Shown here: one piece after another, positions 1 through 8,877 of the stretch | Position numbering within the stretch: position 1 is the stretch's first letter | How the letters are laid out: every line of letters starts with the position of its first letter | Assembly: GCF_000455225.1 (NCBI RefSeq) | Contig: NZ_HF954559.1 | Location: 117,680-177,808, forward strand | Source: Megasphaera massiliensis | GTDB taxonomy: Bacteria > Bacillota > Negativicutes > Veillonellales > Megasphaeraceae | DNA: 60,129 nucleotides | Reading direction: 5' to 3' | The notes under the pieces: generated by a model | Seen by the model: only the letters and a program-made list of their open reading frames with translations | The model's database searches: none | What the model was told of the DNA's origin: nothing | Program-made: the position numbers and the translations under genes

Positions 1-35
1 AGCTTAAAATAATTAGAAAAAAGGCGGATAATCTA

Positions 36-64
36 TTGACTATTAAAATAGACGGATGTATAAT
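36..64 (+). promoter_or_regulatory. Promoter of the T-box leader
   Basis: A TTGACT -35 box (36-41) and a perfect TATAAT -10 box (59-64) are separated by 17 bp. This predicts a transcript starting near position 71, just upstream of the T-box Stem I. Confidence 0.7.
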
Positions 65-70
65 TATCAC

Positions 71-352
71 CAACAAATACAGAACAGTGTTGAATGGAAG
101 TAGTAATGTTAGGGATTTCATGACAGAGACCTGCTATAGGCTGAGAGGCAGGATGGAATCCCGGCGTGAAGTCATCCAGGAGCTGCTGCCCGAACGCAGA
201 TTTGCCAGTAGACGCAGCCGGCAGGCAACCGTTATCCGGCCAGGCATTGGAAGGGGAACTCCGGAGATGCTGGAAAAGTGGTCGTTATGACAATAAGAGT
301 GGTACCGCAGAGTGAAGGCTTTGTCTCTTTTTAGAGGCAAAGTCTTTTTTTT
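71..352 (+). promoter_or_regulatory. T-box riboswitch, probable valine specifier (GUC)
   Basis: The conserved T-box AATAAGAGTGGTACCGC lies at 292-308. It is followed by an intrinsic terminator: stems 317-328 and 333-344, then a run of eight T. Upstream, Stem I can be folded. GGGATT (112-117) pairs with AATCCC (157-162), and an AGAGA bulge and a GC-rich distal stem (130-152) lie between them. The specifier loop has the AGTAGTAA side at 99-106 and GTGAAGTCA at 166-174. By analogy with the B. subtilis glyQS loop, where the specifier is followed by a single A and then the closing stem, the specifier is GUC (171-173), a valine codon. The stem III region AGTAGACGCAGCC is also present. In this class, uncharged tRNA stabilises the antiterminator and lets transcription continue, here into a BASS-family transporter. 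The T-box itself is clear; the specifier is a manual fold. Confidence 0.9.
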
Positions 353-417
353 GCTCCATCAAAACCGTTTGCGTATTTGTATCTTATTTAGTGTAATGTG
401 AAAGGATGTGCCTTACT

Positions 418-1419
418 ATGATGGATTTCATCGGAAAGTTAAGCGGTTTTGTTGGAAAGAATTTGACCTATATCGTCCTCGTCGTCGTTGTGGCAGCTTA
501 CTTTATGCCCGGTGCCTTTTTATGGGCCGTGCCGCATACGGTCCTCCTCTTGGGGGTCATCATGTTCGGCATGGGCATGACCCTTCATGCCAGCGACTTT
601 AAATTGATCCTCCAGCGGCCGAAGGAAGTTCTCGTCGGTTGTACCGCTCATTATACGATCATGCCCCTCTTGGCGTATGGCCTGGTCCTGGCCTTTGAAA
701 TGCCGCCTGAAATCGCCGTCGGCATGATTCTCCTCGGGTCTTGTCCGAGTGGTACGGCGTCGAACGTCATGGGGTTCTTAGCGAAAGCTGACGTTCCCTT
801 GTCCGTTTCCATTACGACCTGCTCGACCTTGTTGGCGCCGATCATGATGCCTTTTATCGTTTGGGGTCTTGCTGGTCAGTGGGTTGAAGTCTCCTTTGCC
901 GCCATGGCCATGACGGTTATGAAAGTTATCTTAGTTCCCCTGGTTTTAGGTCTTTTGGCTCATCGTCTCATGGGGGAAAAGCATATCGCTTCTTTATCGA
1001 AGGTATTGGTCCTTGTTTCAGCCTTTGGCGTTTTGGTCATCGTCGGCGGCGTCATCGCTATCAATGGTGCTAAGATTTTAGATATGGGCATCTTCATCAT
1101 CCTCATGGTTCTCCTCCATAACCTCGGCGGTTTCCTCTTAGGTTATGTCGTTACGGGTAAATTGGGACTCGGGAAAAAGCAGCAGCATTCCGTTACTTTG
1201 GAAGTCGGAATGCAAAACGATGCCCTGGCCATTTCCTTAGTATCGGTATTCTTTGCCCCGGCTGTCGCCATTCCGGCTGCTGTCGGAGCCGCCATCCATC
1301 AAGTAACGGGATCTATCTTGGCGGGAATCTTTGCCCGTCATATGGAAGCTCGGGAACAGAAACAACGTGAGGCCATCAAGGCGCAGGCCGTCATGGATGC
1401 CGTACCGGGAAATCATTAG
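418..1419 (+). CDS. BASS family (bile acid:sodium symporter-like) transporter
   Basis: This 333-residue integral membrane protein has about nine or ten hydrophobic segments. It carries the SCPSGTASNV-type unwound-helix motif of the BASS fold and the EVGMQN motif typical of YocS/PanS-like members. The family couples Na+ to uptake of organic acids such as bile acids, pyruvate or ketopantoate. Two in-frame ATGs exist. The first (406) overlaps the AAAGGA ribosome-binding site (401-406), so the start at 418 (MMDF) is preferred. It is the only gene between the T-box leader and a terminator, so transcription should depend on tRNA charging, apparently tRNA-Val. A branched-chain 2-keto acid or ketopantoate-like substrate is an inference from that control, not from the protein sequence. 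Confidence 0.88.
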   Translation: MMDFIGKLSGFVGKNLTYIVLVVVVAAYFMPGAFLWAVPHTVLLLGVIMFGMGMTLHASDFKLILQRPKEVLVGCTAHYTIMPLLAYGLVLAFEMPPEIAVGMILLGSCPSGTASNVMGFLAKADVPLSVSITTCSTLLAPIMMPFIVWGLAGQWVEVSFAAMAMTVMKVILVPLVLGLLAHRLMGEKHIASLSKVLVLVSAFGVLVIVGGVIAINGAKILDMGIFIILMVLLHNLGGFLLGYVVTGKLGLGKKQQHSVTLEVGMQNDALAISLVSVFFAPAVAIPAAVGAAIHQVTGSILAGIFARHMEAREQKQREAIKAQAVMDAVPGNH

Positions 1420-1426
1420 TTACAAG

Positions 1427-1459
1427 GAGGCTGTCGTATTTTTGCGATGGTCTCTTTTT
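1427..1459 (+). terminator. Intrinsic terminator of the BASS gene
   Basis: GAGGCTGTCG (1427-1436) pairs with CGATGGTCTC (1445-1454) over 10 bp including G-U pairs, and five T follow. It starts 7 bp after the stop codon. Confidence 0.7.
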
Positions 1460-1490
1460 CTTGGTTAAAGGCGGGTATCTTTTTGGCATG

Positions 1491-1526
1491 AAAAAATCAC
1501 CACTCCGATGATAAGGAGTGGTGATT
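1491..1526 (-). terminator. Intrinsic terminator of the minus-strand operon
   Basis: AATCACCACTCC (1495-1506) and GGAGTGGTGATT (1515-1526) form a perfect 12-bp stem. An A-tract on the left reads as a U-tract on the minus strand. It closes the gene ending at 1556. Confidence 0.85.
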
Positions 1527-1555
1527 GAAATGAATCGAGTACGATGGAACCGATT

Positions 1556-2182
1556 TCAAATGGCTTGGGGGAAGGCGTTGGTCAGGATGGTTGCCCCGCC
1601 TTCCGTCGTCTTGGTCTGTAGGCCCGGAATGGTATTTCCCGTCGTTTCGAGGTCCGTCGGAATGCGTTTATACGGGAGCTTTCGTAAGATCCGGGTCATG
1701 GCCGGATAGAGGACGTCGTCGGGATTGTTTAGAATCGACGTCGATTCGATGTCGTAGCCGCTGTCGGAATAGCTGCTCATGCGGTCGGTGCGCTTGTCGT
1801 AGGCATAGACTGTCAGACGGTAGCGGTATTCGGTATACGTTTCGCCGCCGTCGCGGAAGCGATAGCTTCCCATGAACTGACGCCAGTACCAGGTCTGTAC
1901 GACCGGGACCAGGACGACATCGGCGTTATACTGACTGGAAATTGCCCGCAGATTTTCTTCAGTTACGTCCGAAGGAGACAGGATGGCTGACGATTCGATG
2001 CGGTCCCAATAGGGGATGCGGAAAGGCTGTATCAAGGCCCGTTTCATATATCGGGCTGCGTAATTGTCCTGCGTCGTATCGGCGATGACGACGGTACGCA
2101 TATTGTCGAAGCGAACGTTGTCGGCATTGACGACCGTAAGGGTCAGCAGGAAGAACAGGAGAAGGAGAAATATTTTTTTCAT
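1556..2182 (-). CDS. Secreted hypothetical protein
   Basis: The 208-residue product starts with a clear Sec signal peptide: MKK, a leucine/phenylalanine-rich core, and probable cleavage after VNA near residue 20. No lipobox cysteine is present. The mature part is an alpha/beta sequence with RTVVIADTTQDNYAARYMKRAL, ADVVLVPVVQTWYWRQFMGSYR and a repeated YR.YTVYAYD-like beta pattern. I do not recognise the family with certainty; it resembles small periplasmic proteins of Negativicutes with a nucleotide-fold-like core. A GGGAGGTGCC ribosome-binding site precedes the ATG. It is 19 bp downstream of the radical SAM gene and probably co-transcribed. Outer-membrane or periplasmic location is inferred from the signal peptide. 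Confidence 0.75.
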   Translation of the reverse strand: MKKIFLLLLFFLLTLTVVNADNVRFDNMRTVVIADTTQDNYAARYMKRALIQPFRIPYWDRIESSAILSPSDVTEENLRAISSQYNADVVLVPVVQTWYWRQFMGSYRFRDGGETYTEYRYRLTVYAYDKRTDRMSSYSDSGYDIESTSILNNPDDVLYPAMTRILRKLPYKRIPTDLETTGNTIPGLQTKTTEGGATILTNAFPQAI

Positions 2183-2201
2183 GAAGGCACCTCCCGTCAG
2201 A

Positions 2202-3089
2202 TTAGAAATTGCCGTTATCGTTTAAGAGGGGACGCGTATCGTCGGCTTGTGGAATATATTGTTCCAAGGCGGCCAACATCTTGTCTTTGTCCATGGGCAG
2301 GGTGCCGCCGACGGGGAAGAGGTTCGATACGTGATTGCTGCGGAAGATACAGGGATTGGTCATTTCCGTATGGCGCAGGATCATGTCCAATTCTTTGAGG
2401 AATCCCCGGGCCGTAAGGGGCGTGAATTTACCGCTGACGACATCGTCGTAGAGGGGGACTTCATGGGGAATGATGAGGGACAAGGCGCTGAGCATGGTCG
2501 GGTTGATGGCCGAGACGACTTTGGCCGTATGGAGGGCATGCTCTTTTGTCCGTTCCTGACCGCCGAGGCCGAGGAGAATCATCGTCGACAGCTTCATGCC
2601 GGCGGCTAAGGCTTTTTTGCCGGCTTCGATGGTAAGGTCTGCCGTCGTTCCCTTGTCGACATAGGTCAGGACGTCGTCGTCACCGCTTTCGATACCCATG
2701 TATACGATGGCAAGGCCCGCTTCGCGGAGGCGCTTCAATTCTTCCGGCGTCTTGCGGATTAAATCGGCCGGCGTCGCATAGGCGCCGATACGGGTGAGCT
2801 TGGGGAACTTTTCGTAGCATTTTTTCATGATGGCGACTAAGGTATCTGTGGGCAGTACCAAGGCATCGCCGTCAGCCAGGAAGATGCGCCGAATAAAAGG
2901 CAGGGCTTCAGCACCGCGTTCGATGATCCCTTCGATTTCTTCGAGGGGACGGATGCGGAATTTCGAGGCTTTATACATATTGCAGAAACGACAGGTATTA
3001 TGGGAACAGCCGATGGTTACGCGCAGGATAAAGCTGCGGGCTTCACTGGGCGGACGAAAAACGAGGCCGCCGGCGTCGTCAATGATCAT
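2202..3089 (-). CDS. Radical SAM protein
   Basis: This 295-residue protein has CSHNTCRFCNMY near residue 32, the C-x4-C-x2-C variant of the [4Fe-4S]/AdoMet site. It is followed by FLADGDAL and YMGIESGDD, the strand motifs of the radical SAM partial TIM barrel, as in the HemN/oxygen-independent-coproporphyrinogen-oxidase-like (Elp3/MiaB-type core) group. It resembles the stand-alone B12-independent radical SAM proteins common in Firmicutes whose substrate is unknown. An upstream in-frame TTG (3107) exists, but it lies before the AAAGGTGTG ribosome-binding site. The ATG at 3089 is therefore chosen. The gene is followed by the secreted protein gene in what looks like a two-gene unit. Confidence 0.85.
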   Translation of the reverse strand: MIIDDAGGLVFRPPSEARSFILRVTIGCSHNTCRFCNMYKASKFRIRPLEEIEGIIERGAEALPFIRRIFLADGDALVLPTDTLVAIMKKCYEKFPKLTRIGAYATPADLIRKTPEELKRLREAGLAIVYMGIESGDDDVLTYVDKGTTADLTIEAGKKALAAGMKLSTMILLGLGGQERTKEHALHTAKVVSAINPTMLSALSLIIPHEVPLYDDVVSGKFTPLTARGFLKELDMILRHTEMTNPCIFRSNHVSNLFPVGGTLPMDKDKMLAALEQYIPQADDTRPLLNDNGNF

Positions 3090-3160
3090 ATAAATCACAC
3101 CTTTCAAAAGAAAGCAGATAGATTATCAATACATGGTCTATTATACACGAAAAATACGTA

Positions 3161-4069
3161 TTACGAAATAGACTCAGCCGGCGTTTTTTTCTGCAGGATG
3201 ATGATGAATACCGTTGCGATGATGCAGGCGTAGCCGACGAGTTCGACGGGATGGAAGGTCGTTCCCAGGACGAGGGCTGAGGTCACCGAAGCGATGACCG
3301 GTTCCAAGGTTCCTATTAAGGTAGCCTTCATGGGGCCGATTTCACTGATGCCGGTGACAAAGGCCGTAAAGGAAATGGCCGTCCCGACGATGACAATGAA
3401 GGCTACGGCAAACCAGCCCATAGCGTCGAGGGCCGGCCAGTGGGTCCAAACCTGTGTCGACAGGCCTAAGACGATACTGCCGGTAATCATGCCCAGGCCG
3501 TTGGTGATGAGGGCACCCCAGTGGGCGGCCAGGCCTTGAGATAAAACGGGATAGGCGACACCGGCGACGGCGCCCATGAGGCCCCAGGTCAGGCCAAGGG
3601 GCGAGAGGACCATCGTCGACGGGTTGCCCTGGGTTGCTGATAAGTAGACGCCGCCAAAGGCCAGGAAGACCGAGATGATTTCTCTCGTCGTCGGCCGCTT
3701 ATGGAAGCGAACGGCTAAGTAGAAGGACATAAAGACGACGCAGAGGGTCTGCAGGACCGTCGCCGTGCCGGCGTTGGAATTTTTTATGGCTGATAAATAG
3801 GAAAATTGGCTTAGGGTGAGACCGAAAATCGCAAAAATGACCAAATGCCGCAGACTGATCGGGTCATGCAGCATCTGTCGAATTAAATGGCTTTTTTTCG
3901 GTATGACCATGAACGTTAGGAGAAGGCCGGCCAGAGCCATGCGAATCGATGCTACCCATGAGGGTTCTACGGGATAATTGGAGAGCAAAAACTGACTGGC
4001 GACGCCGTTAACGCCCCACGTCACTGCTCCGATGACACAAGCTATGATACCATGCTGCGTTTTGGTCAT
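3161..4069 (-). CDS. EamA (DMT superfamily) transporter
   Basis: The product is 302 residues with ten hydrophobic segments arranged as two EamA repeats (about residues 7-140 and 155-295). GAVTWGVNGVASQFLL lies in the first repeat and LEPVIASVTSALVLGTTF in the second, the characteristic LEPV/A signature of this family. These proteins export amino acids or other small metabolites. A long in-frame extension reaches 4246, but an AAAGGAGG ribosome-binding site immediately precedes the ATG at 4069. That extension would also run through the promoter and the gltB terminator. The gene is monocistronic, with its own promoter and an overlapping inverted repeat. Confidence 0.9.
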   Translation of the reverse strand: MTKTQHGIIACVIGAVTWGVNGVASQFLLSNYPVEPSWVASIRMALAGLLLTFMVIPKKSHLIRQMLHDPISLRHLVIFAIFGLTLSQFSYLSAIKNSNAGTATVLQTLCVVFMSFYLAVRFHKRPTTREIISVFLAFGGVYLSATQGNPSTMVLSPLGLTWGLMGAVAGVAYPVLSQGLAAHWGALITNGLGMITGSIVLGLSTQVWTHWPALDAMGWFAVAFIVIVGTAISFTAFVTGISEIGPMKATLIGTLEPVIASVTSALVLGTTFHPVELVGYACIIATVFIIILQKKTPAESIS

Positions 4070-4086
4070 GCTAAGACCTCCTTTGC

Positions 4087-4133
4087 CGTGTATATTATCC
4101 TTTAAGTATACACGAGAGCTAATAGCGGGGCAA
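4087..4133 (-). promoter_or_regulatory. EamA promoter with overlapping inverted repeat
   Basis: On the minus strand a TTGCCC -35 (4128-4133) and a TATACT -10 (4105-4110) are 17 bp apart. A perfect inverted repeat, CGTGTATA (4087-4094) and TATACACG (4107-4114), overlaps the -10 box and the start region, as a repressor operator would. The regulator is unknown. Confidence 0.6.
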
Positions 4134-4174
4134 GGGGAGTCCGATTCCCGCAAGGGAGGTGCATATGGGCATAG

Positions 4175-4204
4175 AAAAAAGAGCTGCTGAGGCAGCTCTT
4201 TTTT
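4175..4204 (-). terminator. gltB intrinsic terminator (potentially bidirectional)
   Basis: AAAAAAGAGCTGC and GCAGCTCTTTTTT form a strong stem with a TGAG loop directly after the gltB stop codon. T-tracts on both strands make it symmetrical. Confidence 0.85.
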
Positions 4205-4205
4205 C

Positions 4206-7200
4206 TTATTTCTTGCCATTTTTCCCATGTTTCTTTTCAAAGGCAATCATATGGGCTTCTTCGTCGGAATGGCCGTCGGCCTTGGCCTTTTCGATGAGGG
4301 AAACCATTTCTTCATAGGCTTCGGGAATGACTTTGGTCAAGTGATTTACCGTGTCGTCCCAATTTTCCAGGAGAATATGGCCTAAGTTGCTGTCCGTGTA
4401 GCGGACGTGTTTTTCAAGCATCATCTTGACGGCTTCTTTTTCGGATTCATCGGCCAGTGGTTCCAGTTTTACTAAGTCGGTGTTGCACTTTTGCGGGTCT
4501 AAGTCGTAGATATAGGCGATGCCGCCGGACATGCCGGCTGCAAAGTTGTGTCCCGTCTGACCGAGGATGAGGACCCGGCCTCCGGTCATATATTCACAGC
4601 CGTGGTTGCCGACGCCTTCGACGACGGCGTCGATGCCGCTGTTGCGGACGCAGAACCGTTCGCCGGCCGTGCCGTTGATGTAGGCTTCACCAGCGGTCGC
4701 TCCATAAAAGGCGACGTTGCCGATGATGATGTTGTCTTCTGCCGGGAATACCGATTCCCGCGGCGGCGATACGATGATTTTCCCGCCGGAGAGTCCCTTA
4801 CCCAGGTAGTCGTTGGCATCGCCTTCGAGGGTCAGGGTCAAGCCGTGGGGAATGAAGGCGCCGAAGCTCTGGCCGGCAGAGCCGACGAAGGACAAGGCAA
4901 TCGTATCTTCTGGAAGGCCTTTTTCGCCGTAGGCTTTGGTGATTTCACTGCCGAGGATGGTCCCCGTGACGCGGTCCGTATTCTTGATGCGCAGGCGGGC
5001 CCGGATATGCTTCTGCTGTTCCAGGGCCGGTCGGCACATGCGGACCAGTTTGGACATATCGAGGGTCGTGTTGATTTTGTGATCCTGAGGCGTCATGAAG
5101 TGGTGGCCGACAGAAACATCCGTATACGGCCGGTACAGGAGGTTCTTTAAATTGACGGTCCGGGCCTTCCAGTGGCTTATATGATCCCGCTGTTTTAAGC
5201 AGTCGTAGCGGCCAATCATTTCTTCGACGGTGTGGAAGCCTAGGCGGGCCATGATTTCCCGGAGGTCTTCGGCGACGAAATGCATGAAGTTGATGATGTA
5301 TTCCGGTTTGCCCTTAAAGCGTTTGCGCAGTTTTTCGTCTTGTGTGCAGACGCCGTACGGGCAGGTGTTGAGGTGGCAGACGCGAAGCATGTGGCAGCCG
5401 ATGGCAAGTAAAGGAGCCGTGCCGAAGCCGAAGCGTTCGGCGCCGAATAAGGCGGCAATGGCGACGTCGCGGCCGGTGAGGAGCTTTCCGTCTACTTCTA
5501 AGGTGACACGATCTCGCAGACTGTTGAGGAGGAGGGTCTGCTGGACTTCGGCCAAACCGATTTCCCAGGGCAGGCCGGCATGGCGCAGGCTCGTCCGCGG
5601 TGAGGCTCCGGTACCGCCATCATAGCCGCTGACGACGATGGAATCGGCCTTGGCCTTGACGACGCCGGCAGAAATGGTGCCGATGCCGGCGCCGGACGTC
5701 AGTTTTACGCCGATGGACGCATGGCGATTGGCATTCTTCAAATCGAAGATGAGTTCGGCCAAGTCTTCAATGGAGTAGATGTCGTGATGAGGCGGTGGTG
5801 AAATGAGGGCGACGCCCGTCGTGGCGTGACGAGTTTTGGCGATGTCCGGGTAGACTTTATTTCCCGGCAGATGGCCGCCTTCCCCCGGTTTTGCCCCTTG
5901 GGAGCATTTGATCTGGAGCTCGTCGGCATGGATGAGGTAGTCGCTGGTGACGCCGAATCGGGCCGAAGCGACCTGCTTGATGCCGTCATTCTTTTCGGTA
6001 TGGAAGCGGGCGGCATCTTCGCCGCCTTCGCCGGTATTGCTCATGCTGCCGAGGCGGTTCATAGCCGTGGCGATGCATTCGTGGGCTTCTTTGCTGAGGG
6101 CGCCGTAACTCATGGCGCCGGTGCGGAAGCGCTTGACGATGGAATCGGCCGATTCGACTTCTTCGATAGGGATGCTGCAGCCGGCAGGATATTCAAATTC
6201 GAGGAGATCGCGCAGGCGGAAAATCGTCTCTCTGTTGACATGAGCGGCGTACTTTTTATACGTGGCATAGTCATTGGTCTGGACGGCTTTCTGCAAAAGC
6301 TGTACCGTTTCCGGGTCGATGATATGGGGCTGGCCGCCTTTGTGGTATTGGTAGAAATCACCGCGGTCTAAGGCATCCCCCGAGTGGTAGGCTTCTTTAT
6401 GGCGCAAGGCGTTTTCGGCTGCGATTTCGGAAATTCCCAGGCCTTCGATGGGCGACGGGGTGTTGCAGAAATACTTGTCGATGAGGTCGCGGCTGATGCC
6501 GACGGCTTCAAAAATCTGGGCGCCGTGATAGCTGTGGATGGTTGAAATCCCCATCTTAGACATGACGGCTAAGATGCCTTTTACAGAGGCGTCGATATAG
6601 TTTTGCCGAGCTTGTTCATAATCGAGGCGGGGCAGCTTTTTGCCGGCAATCAGTTCTTTAATCGATTCTAAGGCGATGTAAGGATTGATGGCCGTAATGC
6701 CATAGCCGATGAGGGTGCAGAAGTGATGGACTTCCCGCGGTTCTCCCGATTCCAGGACGAGTCCGACGTCGGAACGGACGGCTTTGTCGATGAGGTAGTG
6801 GTGCAAAGCTGCCGACGCCAAGAGGGCCGGAATGGCGGCCATGCGGGAGTTGATGCCTCGGTCCGATAGGACCAGAATATTGGCCCCGTTTTTGATGGCC
6901 TTCAAGGCGTCGATACATAGCGATTCGATGGCTGTTTCCATGCCTTCAGCCCCATTGTTTACGGGATAGAGCATGGATAAGGTGGCTGTGTGGAGCTTGG
7001 GCGTCATGAGCGACTTGATGACGGCCAGCTGTTCATTGGTCAGAATGGGCGTCTTTAAGTACAACGCTGCCGTCGAGGCTTCATTGGGCTCCATGATATT
7101 GGCTACGTTGCCGACCATGATCGATGACGACATGACCGTCTTTTCGCGGACGCCGTCGATGGCCGGATTGGTGACTTGGGCGAAATTTTCTTTAAAATAG

Positions 7201-8768
7201 TCATATAAGAGTTGGGGCCTGTCGTTCAGGACGGCCAGGGGAACGTCGACACCCATGGAGTCGATGGCATGGTGTCCGTCGCGGGCCATGGGCAGGATGA
7301 CCTTGTCCATGTCTTCTTGAGTATAGCCGAATACTTTTTCCTGTTCCTTTAAATCGTAAGGGATGATGGCTTCACTGTGAGGAAGCGATTGTGTATCCAT
7401 GAGGTCGTCGAGGTCGGTGATATGTTCTTTGTACCAGTCGGCGTAAGGATGTTCGGATGCGATTTCGTGCTTTATTTCATCGTCGCCGATGATGCGTTGT
7501 TTTTTCGTATCGACGAGGAGCATCTTACCCGGTTCGAGGCGCCCTTTATAAAGGATGTCTTCCGGTGGGACCGTGACGACGCCGACTTCAGAACTGACGA
7601 TAACCCGATCATCGCGGGTGACATAGTAGCGCCCCGGCCGCAGGCCGTTTCGGTCGAGCATGCCGCCGATGACCGTGCCGTCGCAGAAGCCGATGGCTGC
7701 CGGTCCGTCCCAGGGTTCGAGCATGAAGTTGTGGTAGCGGTAGAAGTCGCGTTTTTCGGGGCTCATCAAGGGATCCCGTTCCCACGGTTCCGGAATCATC
7801 ATCATCATGGCGTGGGGCAGGGAATGGCCGGTCATGTAGAGGTATTCCAGGCAGTTATCGAACATGGAAGAATCGCTGCCCGTGTCATCGACGACGGGAA
7901 ATACCTTTTCCAAATCCGGGAAGAAGGCCGACTTCGATTTACCTTCGCGGGCATTGAGCCAGTTGATGTTTCCCTGAATCGTGTTGATTTCTCCGTTGTG
8001 GACGATATAGCGGTTCGGATGAGCTCTGGCCCAGCTGGGGAAGGTATTGGTGCTGAAGCGCGAGTGGATGAGGGCCATGGATGTGATGAAGTCCAGGTCC
8101 GACAAATCGAGGAAGAAGTGGCGCAGCTGCACCGATGTCAGCATGCCTTTATAGACGATGGTCTTCGACGACAGGCTGGCGATATAGAAATCCGTTCCCT
8201 GTTCCTGACTTTTGGGAACGATGGCTTTTTCGGCTAATTTTCGGATGACGTATAGTTTCCGTTCGAAGTCCATCTGGGTCTTCATGGCCGGGTCTTTGCG
8301 AATAAAGACTTGCAGAAAATGGGGACACGTTTTTTTGGCGATATTGCCGATCAGGCTTTCGTCGACAGGGACGTCGCGCCAACCGAGGATAGAAAGGCCT
8401 TCGGCACGGACGATGTCTTCAAAGGCATCCATTTGTTCCTTACGAAATGTTTTATAACGATGTGCAAAAATCATGCCGACGCCATAGTCGCCCTCGTCGG
8501 GCAACGAAAAGCCGAGGACGTCACATTCGCGGCAGAAGAATTGGTGCGGTATCTGAACTAAGATACCGGCGCCGTCACCGCTGTTGGCATCGGCCCCTTC
8601 GGCGCCGCGATGGCGGAGATTTTCTAAAATCGTAAGAGCGTCGTCAATGATGCTGTATGATTTTATCCCTTTTATATTGGCAACGATGCCGATGCCGCAG
8701 GCATCGTGTTCGTATGACGGATCATACAGGCCTTGCGGCTCTGGCAGATCACGCATTTTCTTATTCAT
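4206..8768 (-). CDS. gltB: Glutamate synthase large (alpha) subunit
   Basis: This 1520-residue enzyme makes two glutamates from glutamine and 2-oxoglutarate. The N-terminal class II glutamine amidotransferase has its nucleophile at Cys24 (HDACGIG) after a short propeptide. A central domain, the FMN-binding synthase barrel (GEGGEDAARF, then IVVSGYDGGTGASP) and a CHLNTCPYGVCTQ cysteine cluster for the 3Fe-4S centre follow. The C-terminal GXGXG beta-helix domain (about residues 1270-1450) is complete, so length and order match bacterial GltB. A TTG lies six bases upstream, but the AAAGGGGG ribosome-binding site fits the ATG at 8768. No gltD lies beside it; the flanking genes are an EamA transporter and a UDG-like gene. 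It must obtain electrons from a GltD encoded elsewhere or from another donor. Confidence 0.97.
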   Translation of the reverse strand: MNKKMRDLPEPQGLYDPSYEHDACGIGIVANIKGIKSYSIIDDALTILENLRHRGAEGADANSGDGAGILVQIPHQFFCRECDVLGFSLPDEGDYGVGMIFAHRYKTFRKEQMDAFEDIVRAEGLSILGWRDVPVDESLIGNIAKKTCPHFLQVFIRKDPAMKTQMDFERKLYVIRKLAEKAIVPKSQEQGTDFYIASLSSKTIVYKGMLTSVQLRHFFLDLSDLDFITSMALIHSRFSTNTFPSWARAHPNRYIVHNGEINTIQGNINWLNAREGKSKSAFFPDLEKVFPVVDDTGSDSSMFDNCLEYLYMTGHSLPHAMMMMIPEPWERDPLMSPEKRDFYRYHNFMLEPWDGPAAIGFCDGTVIGGMLDRNGLRPGRYYVTRDDRVIVSSEVGVVTVPPEDILYKGRLEPGKMLLVDTKKQRIIGDDEIKHEIASEHPYADWYKEHITDLDDLMDTQSLPHSEAIIPYDLKEQEKVFGYTQEDMDKVILPMARDGHHAIDSMGVDVPLAVLNDRPQLLYDYFKENFAQVTNPAIDGVREKTVMSSSIMVGNVANIMEPNEASTAALYLKTPILTNEQLAVIKSLMTPKLHTATLSMLYPVNNGAEGMETAIESLCIDALKAIKNGANILVLSDRGINSRMAAIPALLASAALHHYLIDKAVRSDVGLVLESGEPREVHHFCTLIGYGITAINPYIALESIKELIAGKKLPRLDYEQARQNYIDASVKGILAVMSKMGISTIHSYHGAQIFEAVGISRDLIDKYFCNTPSPIEGLGISEIAAENALRHKEAYHSGDALDRGDFYQYHKGGQPHIIDPETVQLLQKAVQTNDYATYKKYAAHVNRETIFRLRDLLEFEYPAGCSIPIEEVESADSIVKRFRTGAMSYGALSKEAHECIATAMNRLGSMSNTGEGGEDAARFHTEKNDGIKQVASARFGVTSDYLIHADELQIKCSQGAKPGEGGHLPGNKVYPDIAKTRHATTGVALISPPPHHDIYSIEDLAELIFDLKNANRHASIGVKLTSGAGIGTISAGVVKAKADSIVVSGYDGGTGASPRTSLRHAGLPWEIGLAEVQQTLLLNSLRDRVTLEVDGKLLTGRDVAIAALFGAERFGFGTAPLLAIGCHMLRVCHLNTCPYGVCTQDEKLRKRFKGKPEYIINFMHFVAEDLREIMARLGFHTVEEMIGRYDCLKQRDHISHWKARTVNLKNLLYRPYTDVSVGHHFMTPQDHKINTTLDMSKLVRMCRPALEQQKHIRARLRIKNTDRVTGTILGSEITKAYGEKGLPEDTIALSFVGSAGQSFGAFIPHGLTLTLEGDANDYLGKGLSGGKIIVSPPRESVFPAEDNIIIGNVAFYGATAGEAYINGTAGERFCVRNSGIDAVVEGVGNHGCEYMTGGRVLILGQTGHNFAAGMSGGIAYIYDLDPQKCNTDLVKLEPLADESEKEAVKMMLEKHVRYTDSNLGHILLENWDDTVNHLTKVIPEAYEEMVSLIEKAKADGHSDEEAHMIAFEKKHGKNGKK

Positions 8769-8791
8769 AGCCAAGTCCCCCTTTGCGTATA

Positions 8792-8827
8792 TAAAAACGA
8801 GCCGTCACTGTATGAGAGAGGGCTCGT
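8792..8827 (-). terminator. Hairpin terminator or attenuator inside the gltB leader
   Basis: Read on the minus strand, ACGAGCC and GGCTCGT form a 7-bp stem (8797-8803 with 8821-8827) followed by TTTTTATAT. It lies between the best gltB promoter (8849-8877) and the gltB ribosome-binding site, so most gltB transcripts would have to read through it. It may simply end the upstream UDG transcript, but its position fits transcription attenuation. Confidence 0.5.
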
Positions 8828-8848
8828 GGATACTGTGGTGCACTTATG

Positions 8849-8877
8849 ATTATAGACGATTTATAGGGGCGATGCAA
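8849..8877 (-). promoter_or_regulatory. gltB promoter
   Basis: A minus-strand TTGCAT -35 (8872-8877) and a perfect TATAAT -10 (8849-8854) are separated by 17 bp. The leader RNA before the gltB ATG would be about 75 nt. Confidence 0.7.

Noticed and set aside
36-290. 84-codon ORF upstream of the BASS gene
   Set aside because: It lies entirely within the T-box leader RNA and has no ribosome-binding site.
7377-8237. 286-codon ORF antisense to gltB
   Set aside because: It is a mirror ORF of a strongly conserved gene; its sequence is the arginine/valine/aspartate-rich pattern expected from the opposite strand.
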